Assembly (NCBI GenBank): GCA_903845065.1
Contig: CAIMWH010000120.1
Span: 1 to 64,000, forward strand
Reading direction: 5' to 3'
Length of the DNA: 64,000 nucleotides
Source: an uncultured Rhodospirillales bacterium
GTDB taxonomy: Bacteria > Pseudomonadota > Alphaproteobacteria > Acetobacterales > Acetobacteraceae
Shown here: positions 1-9,103 of the stretch, piece after piece
Layout of the letters: every line of letters begins with the position of its first letter
Position numbering within the stretch: position 1 is the stretch's first letter
Translations under genes and position numbers: made by a program
Notes under the pieces: generated by a model
Databases searched by the model: none
The model's input: only the letters and a program-made list of their open reading frames with translations
Told to the model about the DNA's origin: nothing

Positions 1-1
1 C

Positions 2-169
2 AACTACGAAAAAAACCACAACGCCGGCCTCGCCACCGCCATGCGAGACGCCCAAACCAAATACCTCGACGACACCAGGATCGACCCGCCCCTCAAGCAT
101 CCCTACTACTGGGCGCCCTTCGCGCTCGTCGGCGAAGGGGGCGCGCGCGCCAACACCGCCGGCCTGTAA
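2..169 (+). CDS. C-terminal fragment of a CHAT-domain (caspase-like) protein, truncated by the window edge
   Basis: Frame 2 reads NYEKNHNAGLATAMRDAQTKYLDDTRIDPPLKHPYYWAPFALVGEGGARANTAGL*. The HPYYWAPFxLVGEG ending is typical of CHAT domains. Confidence 0.65.
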   Translation, partial: NYEKNHNAGLATAMRDAQTKYLDDTRIDPPLKHPYYWAPFALVGEGGARANTAGL

Positions 170-180
170 AGGGCCGGCGG
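156..180 (+). terminator. Stem-loop overlapping the stop of the CHAT gene
   Basis: CCGCCGGCC-tgtaaag-GGCCGGCGG, perfect 9-bp stem; no strong T-tract. Confidence 0.45.
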
Positions 181-216
181 TGAGGCCGTCAGGGGGCAGG
201 GTTCAGCCGGTTGGGT

Positions 217-987
217 TCAGTCGGCGGCTTGGCTGCGGTCGCCGGCCATGCGGGCGCTGACGACGGCGCCGAACTCCTCGAAGATGCGGCGCGATACCGC
301 GTCGGTCTCCCAGTCGTATTCCGGGTGCCACTGCACGCCGATGACGAAGCCGGGGAACATGCCGCGCACCGCCTCGATGGTGCCATCGGGTGCCACGGCT
401 TCCACCACAAGTCCTGGCGCGAGCGTGTCGACGCCTTGATTGTGCAGTGAATTCACCGGCAGATCGGTGGTGCCGGCGATGCGGTGCAGCCAGCCGCCCG
501 GGGTGATCCGCACGCCGTGTGCCTTGCCCGTGCGCACCTTGGCGTTGGGCTGCATCGGGGTGGAGTGGTCCATCCGGTCCGGCAGGTCCTGCAAGCGTTG
601 GTGCAGGCTGCCGCCGAGGGCAACGTTGAGTTCCTGCATGCCGCGGCAAATCGCCAGCAGCGGCACGCCAGCGGCCACCGCGGCGCGGATCAGCGGCAGG
701 GTGACGCCGTCCCGATTGGCATCCTCCGGCGTGCCCTCGGCATGCGGCGGGCCGCCGTAGAGTGCGGGTTGCACGTTGGAGCGGCTGCCGGTGAGGATGA
801 TGCCGTCGAGCCGGGTGAGCAGGGTGGCGATATCCGCCAGCTCGCCGTTCGCCGGTACCAGCACCGGGACGCCACCGACCACGCGGTCAGTTGCGCGGAT
901 GTAGGTGTCCGATGCCGCGTGGTTCGGCATACCGACGATGCCGAACAGCTTCATGCAGCAGGAAATGCCGATCAGTGGCTTCATCAT
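217..987 (-). CDS. Gamma-glutamyl-gamma-aminobutyrate hydrolase family (class I glutamine amidotransferase-like, peptidase C26)
   Basis: MKPLIGISCCMK..., DGIILTGSRSNVQPALYGG, LAICRGMQELNVALGGSLHQ, GVQWHPEY. Confidence 0.9.
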   Translation of the reverse strand: MMKPLIGISCCMKLFGIVGMPNHAASDTYIRATDRVVGGVPVLVPANGELADIATLLTRLDGIILTGSRSNVQPALYGGPPHAEGTPEDANRDGVTLPLIRAAVAAGVPLLAICRGMQELNVALGGSLHQRLQDLPDRMDHSTPMQPNAKVRTGKAHGVRITPGGWLHRIAGTTDLPVNSLHNQGVDTLAPGLVVEAVAPDGTIEAVRGMFPGFVIGVQWHPEYDWETDAVSRRIFEEFGAVVSARMAGDRSQAAD

Positions 988-1112
988 GCCTCGCGGGGGT
1001 CTGTCCACCTGTTACTATCCGCGCGGATCGCGTCAAAATGAAGACGAACCTCGTCAGCGCGGCATTGCGTGCCTTGCAATTGGGCAGGGCATGGCAAAAA
1101 TGTCACACATGG

Positions 1113-1733
1113 TCAGCGGGACGGGCTTCCGCCGGGCGCGTCGCGCGGCAGGTTTTCGTCGAACAGCTTCTGGTCGAACGTGTCGCCGTTGGCGATGTTG
1201 AAGAGCGACACCCGGGTTTCCAGCCGCTGCGCGTCCACCACGGACCATTGCCGCAGTTGCAGCGGCATGTCGGCGAATACCAGCGTGAGGCTGCCGTCAC
1301 CGTCATGGCCGGTGCGATGCAGGGTGACCTGGATCAGGCCGGGCTGGCGATCGACAGCATCCACCGTGACGTCACCGGAAAGCTTCGGCTGATCGGCCAG
1401 CAGCATGCCGAGCGGGGTGGAGGACATCGGAATCTGGCTGGTCTGCTGGATCTTGCGGTCGTGAAAGACCACCGTGCCGTGATTGGCGATCAGCAGGAAC
1501 GGCGCCGGCGGATCGTACTCGAAGCGCAGCCGGCCGGGGCGTTGCAGCCAAGCGTTGCCCTCCGAGGTGCCGCCATCGGGCGCCACTTGGAGGAAGCGGG
1601 CCTTCAGGGTTTGCAGCGTGCCGAGGTAGCGCTCGATGCGGGCGATGTCGGCGCGGTCGGCCGCCGTGAGGGTTGCCGCTTGCGCGAAACCGGGGGCGAG
1701 GAGGGCTAGGGCGAGAAGGGCGCGGCGTTTCAT
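1113..1733 (-). CDS. lolA: Outer-membrane lipoprotein carrier protein LolA
   Basis: Signal peptide MKRRALLALALLAPGFAQA, then LKARFLQVAPDGGTSEGNAWLQRPGRLRFEYDPP. Confidence 0.85.
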   Translation of the reverse strand: MKRRALLALALLAPGFAQAATLTAADRADIARIERYLGTLQTLKARFLQVAPDGGTSEGNAWLQRPGRLRFEYDPPAPFLLIANHGTVVFHDRKIQQTSQIPMSSTPLGMLLADQPKLSGDVTVDAVDRQPGLIQVTLHRTGHDGDGSLTLVFADMPLQLRQWSVVDAQRLETRVSLFNIANGDTFDQKLFDENLPRDAPGGSPSR

Positions 1734-1775
1734 TGCCCGCATGTGGGCAGTGTGGGCCCCGAAGTCAAACCACGG

Positions 1776-2996
1776 TTATTCGGCGGCTACCGGAATGGCG
1801 CGCAACGGGTGGTCCGCCCACAGTGCCGGCTCCAGTTCCTCGCGCCGGTTGGGGAAGGCCAGCGCGCAGCCCAGGATGACCACCGCGAACGCCGCCAGCA
1901 CCAGCACGGAGGCCGCGAGATCGCCGGTGCGTTCATGCAGGAAGCCGATCATCGGCGGCGCCGCGGCACTGCCGAGGAAGCCGACGAAGAAGCGCACCGA
2001 ATACATCCGGGTGCGCAGTTCGGGGGAGATATACCGCGCCGTCATGGTTTCGTTGATGGTCACCTGCCCGAACACCACGGCGGCCACCGCGCCGGCCACC
2101 GGCAGCACCAGCCAGCCCTGCACGAAGGAGAGCGCGACGAGGGCGGGGGCCAGCACCATGGCGAGCGGCAGGAAGATGCGCTTGAGGGTCATGCGGTCGA
2201 TCATGCGCCCCACCGTCAACTGGGTGGCGGCGCCGCACAACGTGGCGAGCGTGGCGGCCACGCCGGCCAAAGAGGGAGCGCCGGACAGGCGCTCCTGCAT
2301 CAGCTTGGGGATCAGCAGGGTGAAGGCATTGAACACCAGGCCCGAGACGGCGGCGATCAGCAGCAGCACGATCACCACCTGGCGCACCACCGGGGCGGGA
2401 ATTTTGGGGAACGGCTTGCGGGCGGAAACCGATCGGCCGTCCCACACCGGCAGGCGCAACCAGAACAGGCCGAGCAGGGTGCAGGCGGCGCCGGGGAGGA
2501 TGAATGCCCAGTGCCAGCCGAATTTCGCGGCGATGACGGCCGTCATCATCGGGGCCATGGCCACGCCGACGTTGCCGAATACCCCGTTCAATCCGATGGC
2601 CTGGCCGGGCTTGTCGCCGGCGACTTCCACCAGCAAAGCGGTGCCGATGGGGTGATAGATGGCGACGAACAGGCCGGTGGCACCCAGTGCCGCCGCGAGC
2701 ATCAGCGGGGTGCCGGCGAGGCCGGTCAGGACCATGGAAATCCCGGCGCCGAAGTAGAACACCGTCATCAGGTTGCGCCGGCCGAACTTCGCGGCCAGCC
2801 AGCCCTGCGGCAGCGCGAACAGGCCGTAAAGGATGAACCCGCCGGTCGCCAGCGCCAGGATCGGTCCGTAATCGGAGCCGAAGGTGCCGCCGGGCTGCAC
2901 CATGGCCAGCACCGCGGTGGGCAGGATGAGTAGCGAGTAGTGGGTGAAACTATGGGCCGCGTTGATGAAGCCGATCTGCGCCCGTGCCGATGACAT
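1776..2996 (-). CDS. MFS transporter
   Basis: About 12 hydrophobic segments; FGSDYGPILALATGGFILYGLFALPQGWLAAKFGRRNLM. Confidence 0.85.
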   Translation of the reverse strand: MSSARAQIGFINAAHSFTHYSLLILPTAVLAMVQPGGTFGSDYGPILALATGGFILYGLFALPQGWLAAKFGRRNLMTVFYFGAGISMVLTGLAGTPLMLAAALGATGLFVAIYHPIGTALLVEVAGDKPGQAIGLNGVFGNVGVAMAPMMTAVIAAKFGWHWAFILPGAACTLLGLFWLRLPVWDGRSVSARKPFPKIPAPVVRQVVIVLLLIAAVSGLVFNAFTLLIPKLMQERLSGAPSLAGVAATLATLCGAATQLTVGRMIDRMTLKRIFLPLAMVLAPALVALSFVQGWLVLPVAGAVAAVVFGQVTINETMTARYISPELRTRMYSVRFFVGFLGSAAAPPMIGFLHERTGDLAASVLVLAAFAVVILGCALAFPNRREELEPALWADHPLRAIPVAAE

Positions 2997-3069
2997 GATG
3001 GTGTTTCCGGTGTTCCCTGGCGTTACCTTGCCGGGTTCGCGCATGGTTGGAAAGCGCGTCTGGCGAAGA

Positions 3070-3516
3070 TCAGGCCTTCCGTTCCCAGCCGCGCCCGGTC
3101 TGCTGCCAGTAGGCCAGGGTGTGCCCGGCGGCCTTGGCGGCGCTCCAGCGCTTGCGGGCGGCTGCTACGGACTGCTCGTCGTTGCCGTCGAACAGGTCAA
3201 ACACGCGGTCGCATTCGGCGAGCCGGTCGCTTGACATACCGTCGATGAGGAACAGGAAGCGGCCGCCGTTGGGGGCTTCGTCCTCGGTGGTCAGCCAGAT
3301 CGGTTGCAGGTCCGCGTTGCCGGCGGCCGCGGTGCCGTGCGGCAGCCAGTCCGGGTCCGGGCAGAGCCACAGCGCGGTATCGAGGGCGGCCACCCGCTCG
3401 GGGCTGCCGCAGCGCACCACCGCGCGCGCGCCGGCTTTCAGGGTGCGGCCAAGCAACTGCGGCAGGGCCTGGTCGGGCCCTGTCCGCAGCAGATGGTAGA
3501 AGCCGATTTCCGCCAT
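3070..3516 (-). CDS. holC: DNA polymerase III chi subunit
   Basis: MAEIGFYHLLRTGPDQALPQLLGRTLKAGARAVVRC...DTALWLCPDPDWLPHG; directly downstream of pepA, the usual pairing. Confidence 0.9.
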   Translation of the reverse strand: MAEIGFYHLLRTGPDQALPQLLGRTLKAGARAVVRCGSPERVAALDTALWLCPDPDWLPHGTAAAGNADLQPIWLTTEDEAPNGGRFLFLIDGMSSDRLAECDRVFDLFDGNDEQSVAAARKRWSAAKAAGHTLAYWQQTGRGWERKA

Positions 3517-4998
3517 TCAGCCCTCGTAGTGGTCTGCCACCATCCGGTCGAGCAGGCGCACGCCGAACGCGGTGGCGCCCTTGGGGATGGTCGCGGTGTC
3601 CTTGCCCGACCAGGCGACGCCCGCGATGTCGATATGGATCCACGGCTTGTCGTTGACGAAGCGCTGGATGAACTGCGCCGCGGTGATGGCGCCACCGGCC
3701 CGGCCGCCGATGTTCTTCATGTCCGCGATGTCGGACTTGATGAGCTTGTCGTACGCCTCGCCTAGCGGCATCCGCCATACGGCCTCGCCGGTGGCCTTGC
3801 CGGCGTCGAACAACTGGGTGGCGATGGTGTCGTCATTGGCGAAGAACCCGGCCGTCTCGTGGCCGAGGGCCACCATCATGGCACCGGTGAGGGTGGCGAG
3901 ATCGATCATGAAGCGCGGGTTGAACTTCTCCTGGGCGTACCAAAGCACGTCGGCGAGCACCAGGCGGCCCTCGGCGTCGGTGTTGATCACCTCGACGGTC
4001 TGGCCGGAATAGGTGGTCACCACGTCACCGGGGCGCTGGGCGTTGCCGTCCGGCATGTTCTCGACGAGGCCGACGAGGCCCACCGCGTTCACTTTCGCCT
4101 TGCGGCCGGCCAGTGCCGCCATGAGGCCGACCACGGTGCCGGAGCCGCCCATGTCCCACTTCATGTCTTCCATGCCGCCGGCGGGCTTGATGGAGATGCC
4201 GCCTGTATCGAACGTCACGCCCTTGCCGACGAAGCACAGCGGCGCGTCCTTGCTGGCCGGCGCGCCGTTCCAGTGCATGACCACCATGCGGGCTTCCTGC
4301 GAGCTGCCCTGGGCGACGCCGAGCAGGGCGCCGAAGCCGAGCTTCTTCATTTCCTTCGGGCCGAGCACCTCGATCTTGAGCCCGATCTCGGACAGCTTCT
4401 CGATACGGCGGGCCATTTCCGGCGGGTTCAGCACGTTGGGGGGCTCGCTGACCAGGTCCCGCGCCAGGAACACGCCTTCGGCGACGCCCTTCTGCGGGGT
4501 CCAGGCGGATTTCACCTTGGCGGCGTTGTCGGCCAGCAGGGTGAGCTTGGCGAGCTTCGGCTTGTCTTCGGCCTTCTCCTTGGTGCGATAGCGATCGAAG
4601 CGGTAGGCGCGCAGCACGGCGCCGAGGGCCACGGCGGCGGCGAGATCGGGCGACAGGCCGGCGGTGGAGACCGCGGCGGCGGGTTCCTTCGCCAGGGCCG
4701 CCACGGCGGTGCCGCCGACGGCTTCGGCGGTGTTGCCGGTGAGGCCGTCAAGCTTGCCGAGGCCCACCGCGATCACCCGGCTCAGCCCGGCGCCGGGGGC
4801 GAGGATGGTGGTGGCCTGGCCTTTCTTGCCCTTGAACTCGGCCACCGCGAGGGCGCGCGAGACGGCGCCGCCGGTGGCTTCGTCGGCGGCCTTCCACAGC
4901 GCCCCGGTCGGGCTGTCCACCGTGCCACCTTCCTCCAGCAGCAGCACGAGGGCGCCGGATTTCGGCAGGGCGGACTTGGCGACGGCGATATCGAGCAT
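3517..4998 (-). CDS. pepA: Leucyl aminopeptidase (M17)
   Basis: GKGVTFDTGGISIKPAGGMEDMKWDMGGSG and NTDAEGRLVLADVLWYA motifs; start chosen at MLDIAVAKS. Confidence 0.95.
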   Translation of the reverse strand: MLDIAVAKSALPKSGALVLLLEEGGTVDSPTGALWKAADEATGGAVSRALAVAEFKGKKGQATTILAPGAGLSRVIAVGLGKLDGLTGNTAEAVGGTAVAALAKEPAAAVSTAGLSPDLAAAVALGAVLRAYRFDRYRTKEKAEDKPKLAKLTLLADNAAKVKSAWTPQKGVAEGVFLARDLVSEPPNVLNPPEMARRIEKLSEIGLKIEVLGPKEMKKLGFGALLGVAQGSSQEARMVVMHWNGAPASKDAPLCFVGKGVTFDTGGISIKPAGGMEDMKWDMGGSGTVVGLMAALAGRKAKVNAVGLVGLVENMPDGNAQRPGDVVTTYSGQTVEVINTDAEGRLVLADVLWYAQEKFNPRFMIDLATLTGAMMVALGHETAGFFANDDTIATQLFDAGKATGEAVWRMPLGEAYDKLIKSDIADMKNIGGRAGGAITAAQFIQRFVNDKPWIHIDIAGVAWSGKDTATIPKGATAFGVRLLDRMVADHYEG

Positions 4999-5131
4999 GG
5001 CGGGCTCCCGCTTGTTTTGTTCAGAGGGCGGACTGTAGCAGCGCCGGCGCGCGCCGCCAGGGGTGCGGCCTGCGCGCGCCATCACGCCAAGGGGAGTTGG
5101 CCAGCCCGGCTGGGCAGCGTAAGACGATGCC

Positions 5132-5896
5132 ATGACCGATATGGAACTGCTTGACCTCGCCTTCGGCCTCGCGGAGCGAGCCGGCGCGAAAATCCTCGAA
5201 GTCCGTGCCCGCGGCTTCGACACGCAACGCAAATCCGACCTGTCGCCGGTGACGGAGGCCGATCATGCCGCCGAGGCGGTGATCGTCGCCGGCCTGCGTG
5301 CCGCCTGCCCGGATATTCCGGTGGTGGCCGAGGAGGAAATCGCCGCCGGACATGTGCCCGCCCATGCGGACGCTTTCTGGCTGGTCGATCCGCTGGATGG
5401 CACCCGCGAATTCTCGGCCGGCCGCGACGAGTTCGCGGTGTGCATCGGGCTGGTGCGCAATGGCCGCGCGGTGCTGGGCGCGGTGGGGGCGCCGGCGCAG
5501 CATCAGGTGTTCGGCGGGATTGTGGGCGTGGGCGCGTGGAAGCGAAGCGCGGCCGGACAGACCGAAATTCGCACCCGTGCGGTGCCCGAGAGCGGGCTCG
5601 CCGTGGTGGCGTCGCGGCATGACGCCGATGATCCCCGGCTGGTGCCGTTTCTGGCCGGGCGCAAGATCGACAATCTGCTGAATATCGGCTCGGCGCTGAA
5701 GTTCTGCCGGGTGGCCGAGGGGCTGGCGGACCTGTATCCGCGCTTTGGCCGCACCATGGAATGGGATACCGCGGCGGCGCAGGCGGTGGTGGAAGCGGCC
5801 GGTGGCCTGGTGGTGGAAGCCATCAGCGGCGCGCATTTCAGCTACGGCAAGCCTGGCTGGGAAAACCCCGGCTTCATCTGCACCGGAACCAAGTGA
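5132..5896 (+). CDS. Inositol monophosphatase family; CysQ/3'(2'),5'-bisphosphate nucleotidase-like
   Basis: DLSPVTEADHAAE, FWLVDPLDGTREFSAGRDEFAV, and GRTMEWDTAAAQAVVEAAGG. Confidence 0.85.
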   Translation: MTDMELLDLAFGLAERAGAKILEVRARGFDTQRKSDLSPVTEADHAAEAVIVAGLRAACPDIPVVAEEEIAAGHVPAHADAFWLVDPLDGTREFSAGRDEFAVCIGLVRNGRAVLGAVGAPAQHQVFGGIVGVGAWKRSAAGQTEIRTRAVPESGLAVVASRHDADDPRLVPFLAGRKIDNLLNIGSALKFCRVAEGLADLYPRFGRTMEWDTAAAQAVVEAAGGLVVEAISGAHFSYGKPGWENPGFICTGTK

Positions 5897-6873
5897 CCCT
5901 GCGCCTGCCGGATGATGCGGCGGGGATTGCCAAAGCGGCGGCCCTGCTGCGTGCCGGCGAACTGGTGGCCTTCGGCACTGAGACCGTCTACGGCCTCGGG
6001 GCCGACGCCACCAACGATCGCGCGGTGGCGGCGATTTTCGCGGCCAAGGGGCGGCCGCATTTCAACCCGCTGATCTGCCACTACCCGAGCGCCGAGGCGG
6101 CCTTCGCCGATGTCGAGGCCAGTGACGCGGCCCGTGCGCTGGCCGCCGCGTTCTGGCCGGGGCCGCTGACGATGGTGCTGCCGCGCCGGGCGGCGTGCCC
6201 GGTGGCGCTTCTGGCCGGGGCCGGGCTGGAGACGCTGGCGGTGCGCGTGCCGGCGCATCCGATGGCTTTGGCATTGCTGCGCGCGGTGGGCCGGCCGGTC
6301 GCGGCACCTTCGGCCAATCGTTCCGGGCAGGTGAGCCCGACCACGGTGGAGCATGTGCTGGATGGGCTTGAGGGCCGCATCGCCGCGGTGCTCGACAGCG
6401 GGCCGTGCGCGGTGGGGGTGGAATCGACGGTGCTGGATCTCAGCGGGCCGCATCCGTTCCTGCTGCGGCCGGGCGGCGCCACGCGGGAAGCGATCGAGGC
6501 GGTGATCGGGCGGGTGCGCACCGGGATTCCTATCGAGGCCGTGCATGCCAGTCGTGGCCTGCGCTCGCCGGGGCTGCTGGTATCGCACTATGCGCCGTCG
6601 TTGCCGTTGCGGCTGGAGGCCACCGCGGTGGCGGCGAACGAGGCGCTGCTGGCCTTTGGCCCGCCGCTGCAAGGGGCCGGCGCGGTGTATCAGTTGAGCG
6701 CCACCGGGGACCTGACCGAGGCCGCCGCCCGTCTGTTCGCCGGGCTGCGGGCGCTGGATGCCGAGGGTGTCGCGCTGGGCCTTACCGGGATTGCCGCGAT
6801 GGCCATCCCCGCCACCGGCCTGGGTCTTGCCATCAATGACCGGCTGCAACGCGCCGCGGCACCCCGCAGTTGA
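5893..6873 (+). CDS. tsaC: L-threonylcarbamoyladenylate synthase (TsaC/Sua5)
   Basis: ELVAFGTETVYGLGADATNDRAVAAIFAAKGRPHFNPLICH and C-terminal Sua5-type RSPGLLVSHYAPSLP; GTG start overlaps the upstream stop by 4 bp. Confidence 0.92.
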   Translation: MTLRLPDDAAGIAKAAALLRAGELVAFGTETVYGLGADATNDRAVAAIFAAKGRPHFNPLICHYPSAEAAFADVEASDAARALAAAFWPGPLTMVLPRRAACPVALLAGAGLETLAVRVPAHPMALALLRAVGRPVAAPSANRSGQVSPTTVEHVLDGLEGRIAAVLDSGPCAVGVESTVLDLSGPHPFLLRPGGATREAIEAVIGRVRTGIPIEAVHASRGLRSPGLLVSHYAPSLPLRLEATAVAANEALLAFGPPLQGAGAVYQLSATGDLTEAAARLFAGLRALDAEGVALGLTGIAAMAIPATGLGLAINDRLQRAAAPRS

Positions 6874-7763
6874 ACCCGCTCACCACCGCCCTGCGCGCGC
6901 TTGACCGCAGGCTGGTGCTCGGCGTGCTGTTCATGTGCGGGTCCGGCCTGGTGTTCCCCATCATGAACGGCTGCGCGAAGATTCTTGGCGCGCATTACAG
7001 TTCCTTGCAGGTGTCCTGGGCGCGGGCGTTCGGCCATGTGGTGTTCATGCTGGCGGCGTTTTTGCCGCGCTATGGGGTGGCGATGCTGCGGACCAAGCGG
7101 CCGGGCGTGCAGCTTGCCCGCTCCACCATGCTGTTCCTCTCCAATTTGTGCTTCTTTTTCGCCATCACCTACATCCCCATCGCCAAGGCTGCCTCCATCA
7201 GCATGACGGCGCCGCTGATTGTGGCGTTGCTGGCATGGCCGATGCTGGGCGAACGCACCACGCCGCTGCGGCTGGCGTTGCTGGCGGTGGGGTTCGCCGG
7301 GGTGCTGATCGTCATCCGCCCGGGCAGCGTGCTGTTCCACTGGGCGTCCCTGTTCGTGATCGCCAATTCGACGTTCTATGGCGTTTACCAGATCCTTACC
7401 CGCCGCATTTCCGGCATCGATGCGCCGGAGACTTCGGCGGTGTATTCGTCAACCGTGGGTGCTTTTGTCATGCTGCTGGTGATGCCGTTCGTGTGGAAAA
7501 ATCCCGAGAACTGGTTCCATCTTGGGCTGTTCTGCTCGATGGGCGTGCTGGGCGCCATCGGGCACTATTGCGTGGCCCGGGCGCTGCAATATGCGCCGGC
7601 GAACCTGGTCACGCCGTTCCAGTATTTCCAGCTCATCGGGTCCGTGTTGGTGGGCTACCTGTTCTTCGATGACCTGCCGGATGCGCTGACCTGGCTGGGC
7701 GCGGGGATCATCATGAGCGTCGGCCTCGGGATGGGCTGGTCGCAGACGCGGCGGGCGGCATGA
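6870..7763 (+). CDS. DMT-superfamily (EamA) transporter
   Basis: About 10 TM segments in two repeats (YIPIAKAASISMTAPLIVALLAWPMLGERTT...); TTG start in a 4-bp overlap. Confidence 0.85.
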   Translation: MNPLTTALRALDRRLVLGVLFMCGSGLVFPIMNGCAKILGAHYSSLQVSWARAFGHVVFMLAAFLPRYGVAMLRTKRPGVQLARSTMLFLSNLCFFFAITYIPIAKAASISMTAPLIVALLAWPMLGERTTPLRLALLAVGFAGVLIVIRPGSVLFHWASLFVIANSTFYGVYQILTRRISGIDAPETSAVYSSTVGAFVMLLVMPFVWKNPENWFHLGLFCSMGVLGAIGHYCVARALQYAPANLVTPFQYFQLIGSVLVGYLFFDDLPDALTWLGAGIIMSVGLGMGWSQTRRAA

Positions 7764-9103
7764 CCCGGCCACCCTCCGTGGATGCGGTGCTGCGCTCGCC
7801 GTCGGGCACGGTGGCGGTGGCGCGGTTTGGTCATCCTGCCACCGTGGCGGCGATCCGGGTTGCCATCGATGCGGCGCGGGCCAGCGGCGATATCCCGCCA
7901 CTCGATGCCATCGCGGGGATTGCTGTTGCCGCGCTGGATCGCGCCGCCGCACCGTCCCTGCGGCCGGTGCTCAATCTCACCGGCACCGTGCTGCACACCA
8001 ATCTTGGGCGCGCGCTGCTTGCCGAACCCGCGATAGAGGCCGCCGCTGCCGCAATGCGGGCGCCGGCCACCCTCGAATATGATGTGGAGACCGGCGGGCG
8101 GGGCGAGCGGGATGACCACGTCCGCGCGCTCCTGTGCGAACTCACCGGCGCCGAGGATGCGCTGGCGGTCAACAACAACGCCGCCGCGGTGCTGCTGGCG
8201 CTTGCCACCACGGCGGCCGGCCGCGACAGCATTGTCTCGCGCGGCGAACTGATCGAGATCGGCGGCGCCTTCCGCATGCCCGCCATCATGGCCTCCGCCG
8301 GCACCAGGCTGGTCGAGGTTGGCACCACCAATCGCACCCACAAGCGCGACTACGAGGAGGCGATCGGGCCGCAGACGGCGTTGCTGATGAAGGTTCATAC
8401 CTCGAATTATCGCATCGAGGGCTTCACCGCCGAGGTGGCGCCGAAGGACCTCGCCGCCATCGCCCATGCCCACGCCATGCCGCTGCTGGATGACCTCGGG
8501 TCCGGAACCCTGATCGACCTTTCCCGCCATGGCATGCCGCGCGAACGCACCGTGGCCGATGCCATCCGGGATGGCGCCGATCTGGTCACCTTCTCTGGCG
8601 ACAAGCTGCTCGGCGGCCCGCAGGCCGGGTTCATCGTGGGGCGGCGGGACCTGGTGCGGGCCTGTGCGAAACATCCGCTGAAGCGGACGTTGCGGCTCGA
8701 CAAGATCCGGCTTGCGGCGCTTGAGGCGACGCTGAAGCTGTATCGCGACCCGGAGCGCCTGGCCGAAACCCTTCCCACGTTGCGCCTGCTCGCCCGCCCG
8801 CAGGCCGCCATCCGCGCCACCGCAGAAGCCGTTCTGCCTGCCGTTACCGCCTGGGCTGGGGTTGGCTGGCGCGTGGAGGTGACGGAGTGCCGCAGCCAGA
8901 TCGGTTCGGGCGCCCTGCCGGTGGAAACGCTGCCGAGTGCCGGGCTGGCGTTGCATCCCATCGGCGGCGCTTCGGCCAATGGTCTCGCCGACCGCCTGCG
9001 TGGCCTGCCCACCCCGGTGATCGCCACGATCCGTGACGGCGCGGTGCGGCTGGACCTGCGCTGCCTCGAAGACCCCGACGCCCTCATCGCGCTGCTCGCA
9101 TGA
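7760..9103 (+). CDS. selA: L-seryl-tRNA(Sec) selenium transferase
   Basis: [35 protein letters not shown], and PLP-lysine motif [14 protein letters not shown]. Confidence 0.95.
   Translation: MTRPPSVDAVLRSPSGTVAVARFGHPATVAAIRVAIDAARASGDIPPLDAIAGIAVAALDRAAAPSLRPVLNLTGTVLHTNLGRALLAEPAIEAAAAAMRAPATLEYDVETGGRGERDDHVRALLCELTGAEDALAVNNNAAAVLLALATTAAGRDSIVSRGELIEIGGAFRMPAIMASAGTRLVEVGTTNRTHKRDYEEAIGPQTALLMKVHTSNYRIEGFTAEVAPKDLAAIAHAHAMPLLDDLGSGTLIDLSRHGMPRERTVADAIRDGADLVTFSGDKLLGGPQAGFIVGRRDLVRACAKHPLKRTLRLDKIRLAALEATLKLYRDPERLAETLPTLRLLARPQAAIRATAEAVLPAVTAWAGVGWRVEVTECRSQIGSGALPVETLPSAGLALHPIGGASANGLADRLRGLPTPVIATIRDGAVRLDLRCLEDPDALIALLA

Noticed and set aside
1743-5154. Plus-strand ORFs 1743..2933 and 3859..5154
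   Set aside because: Shadows of the minus-strand MFS and pepA genes; no motifs.
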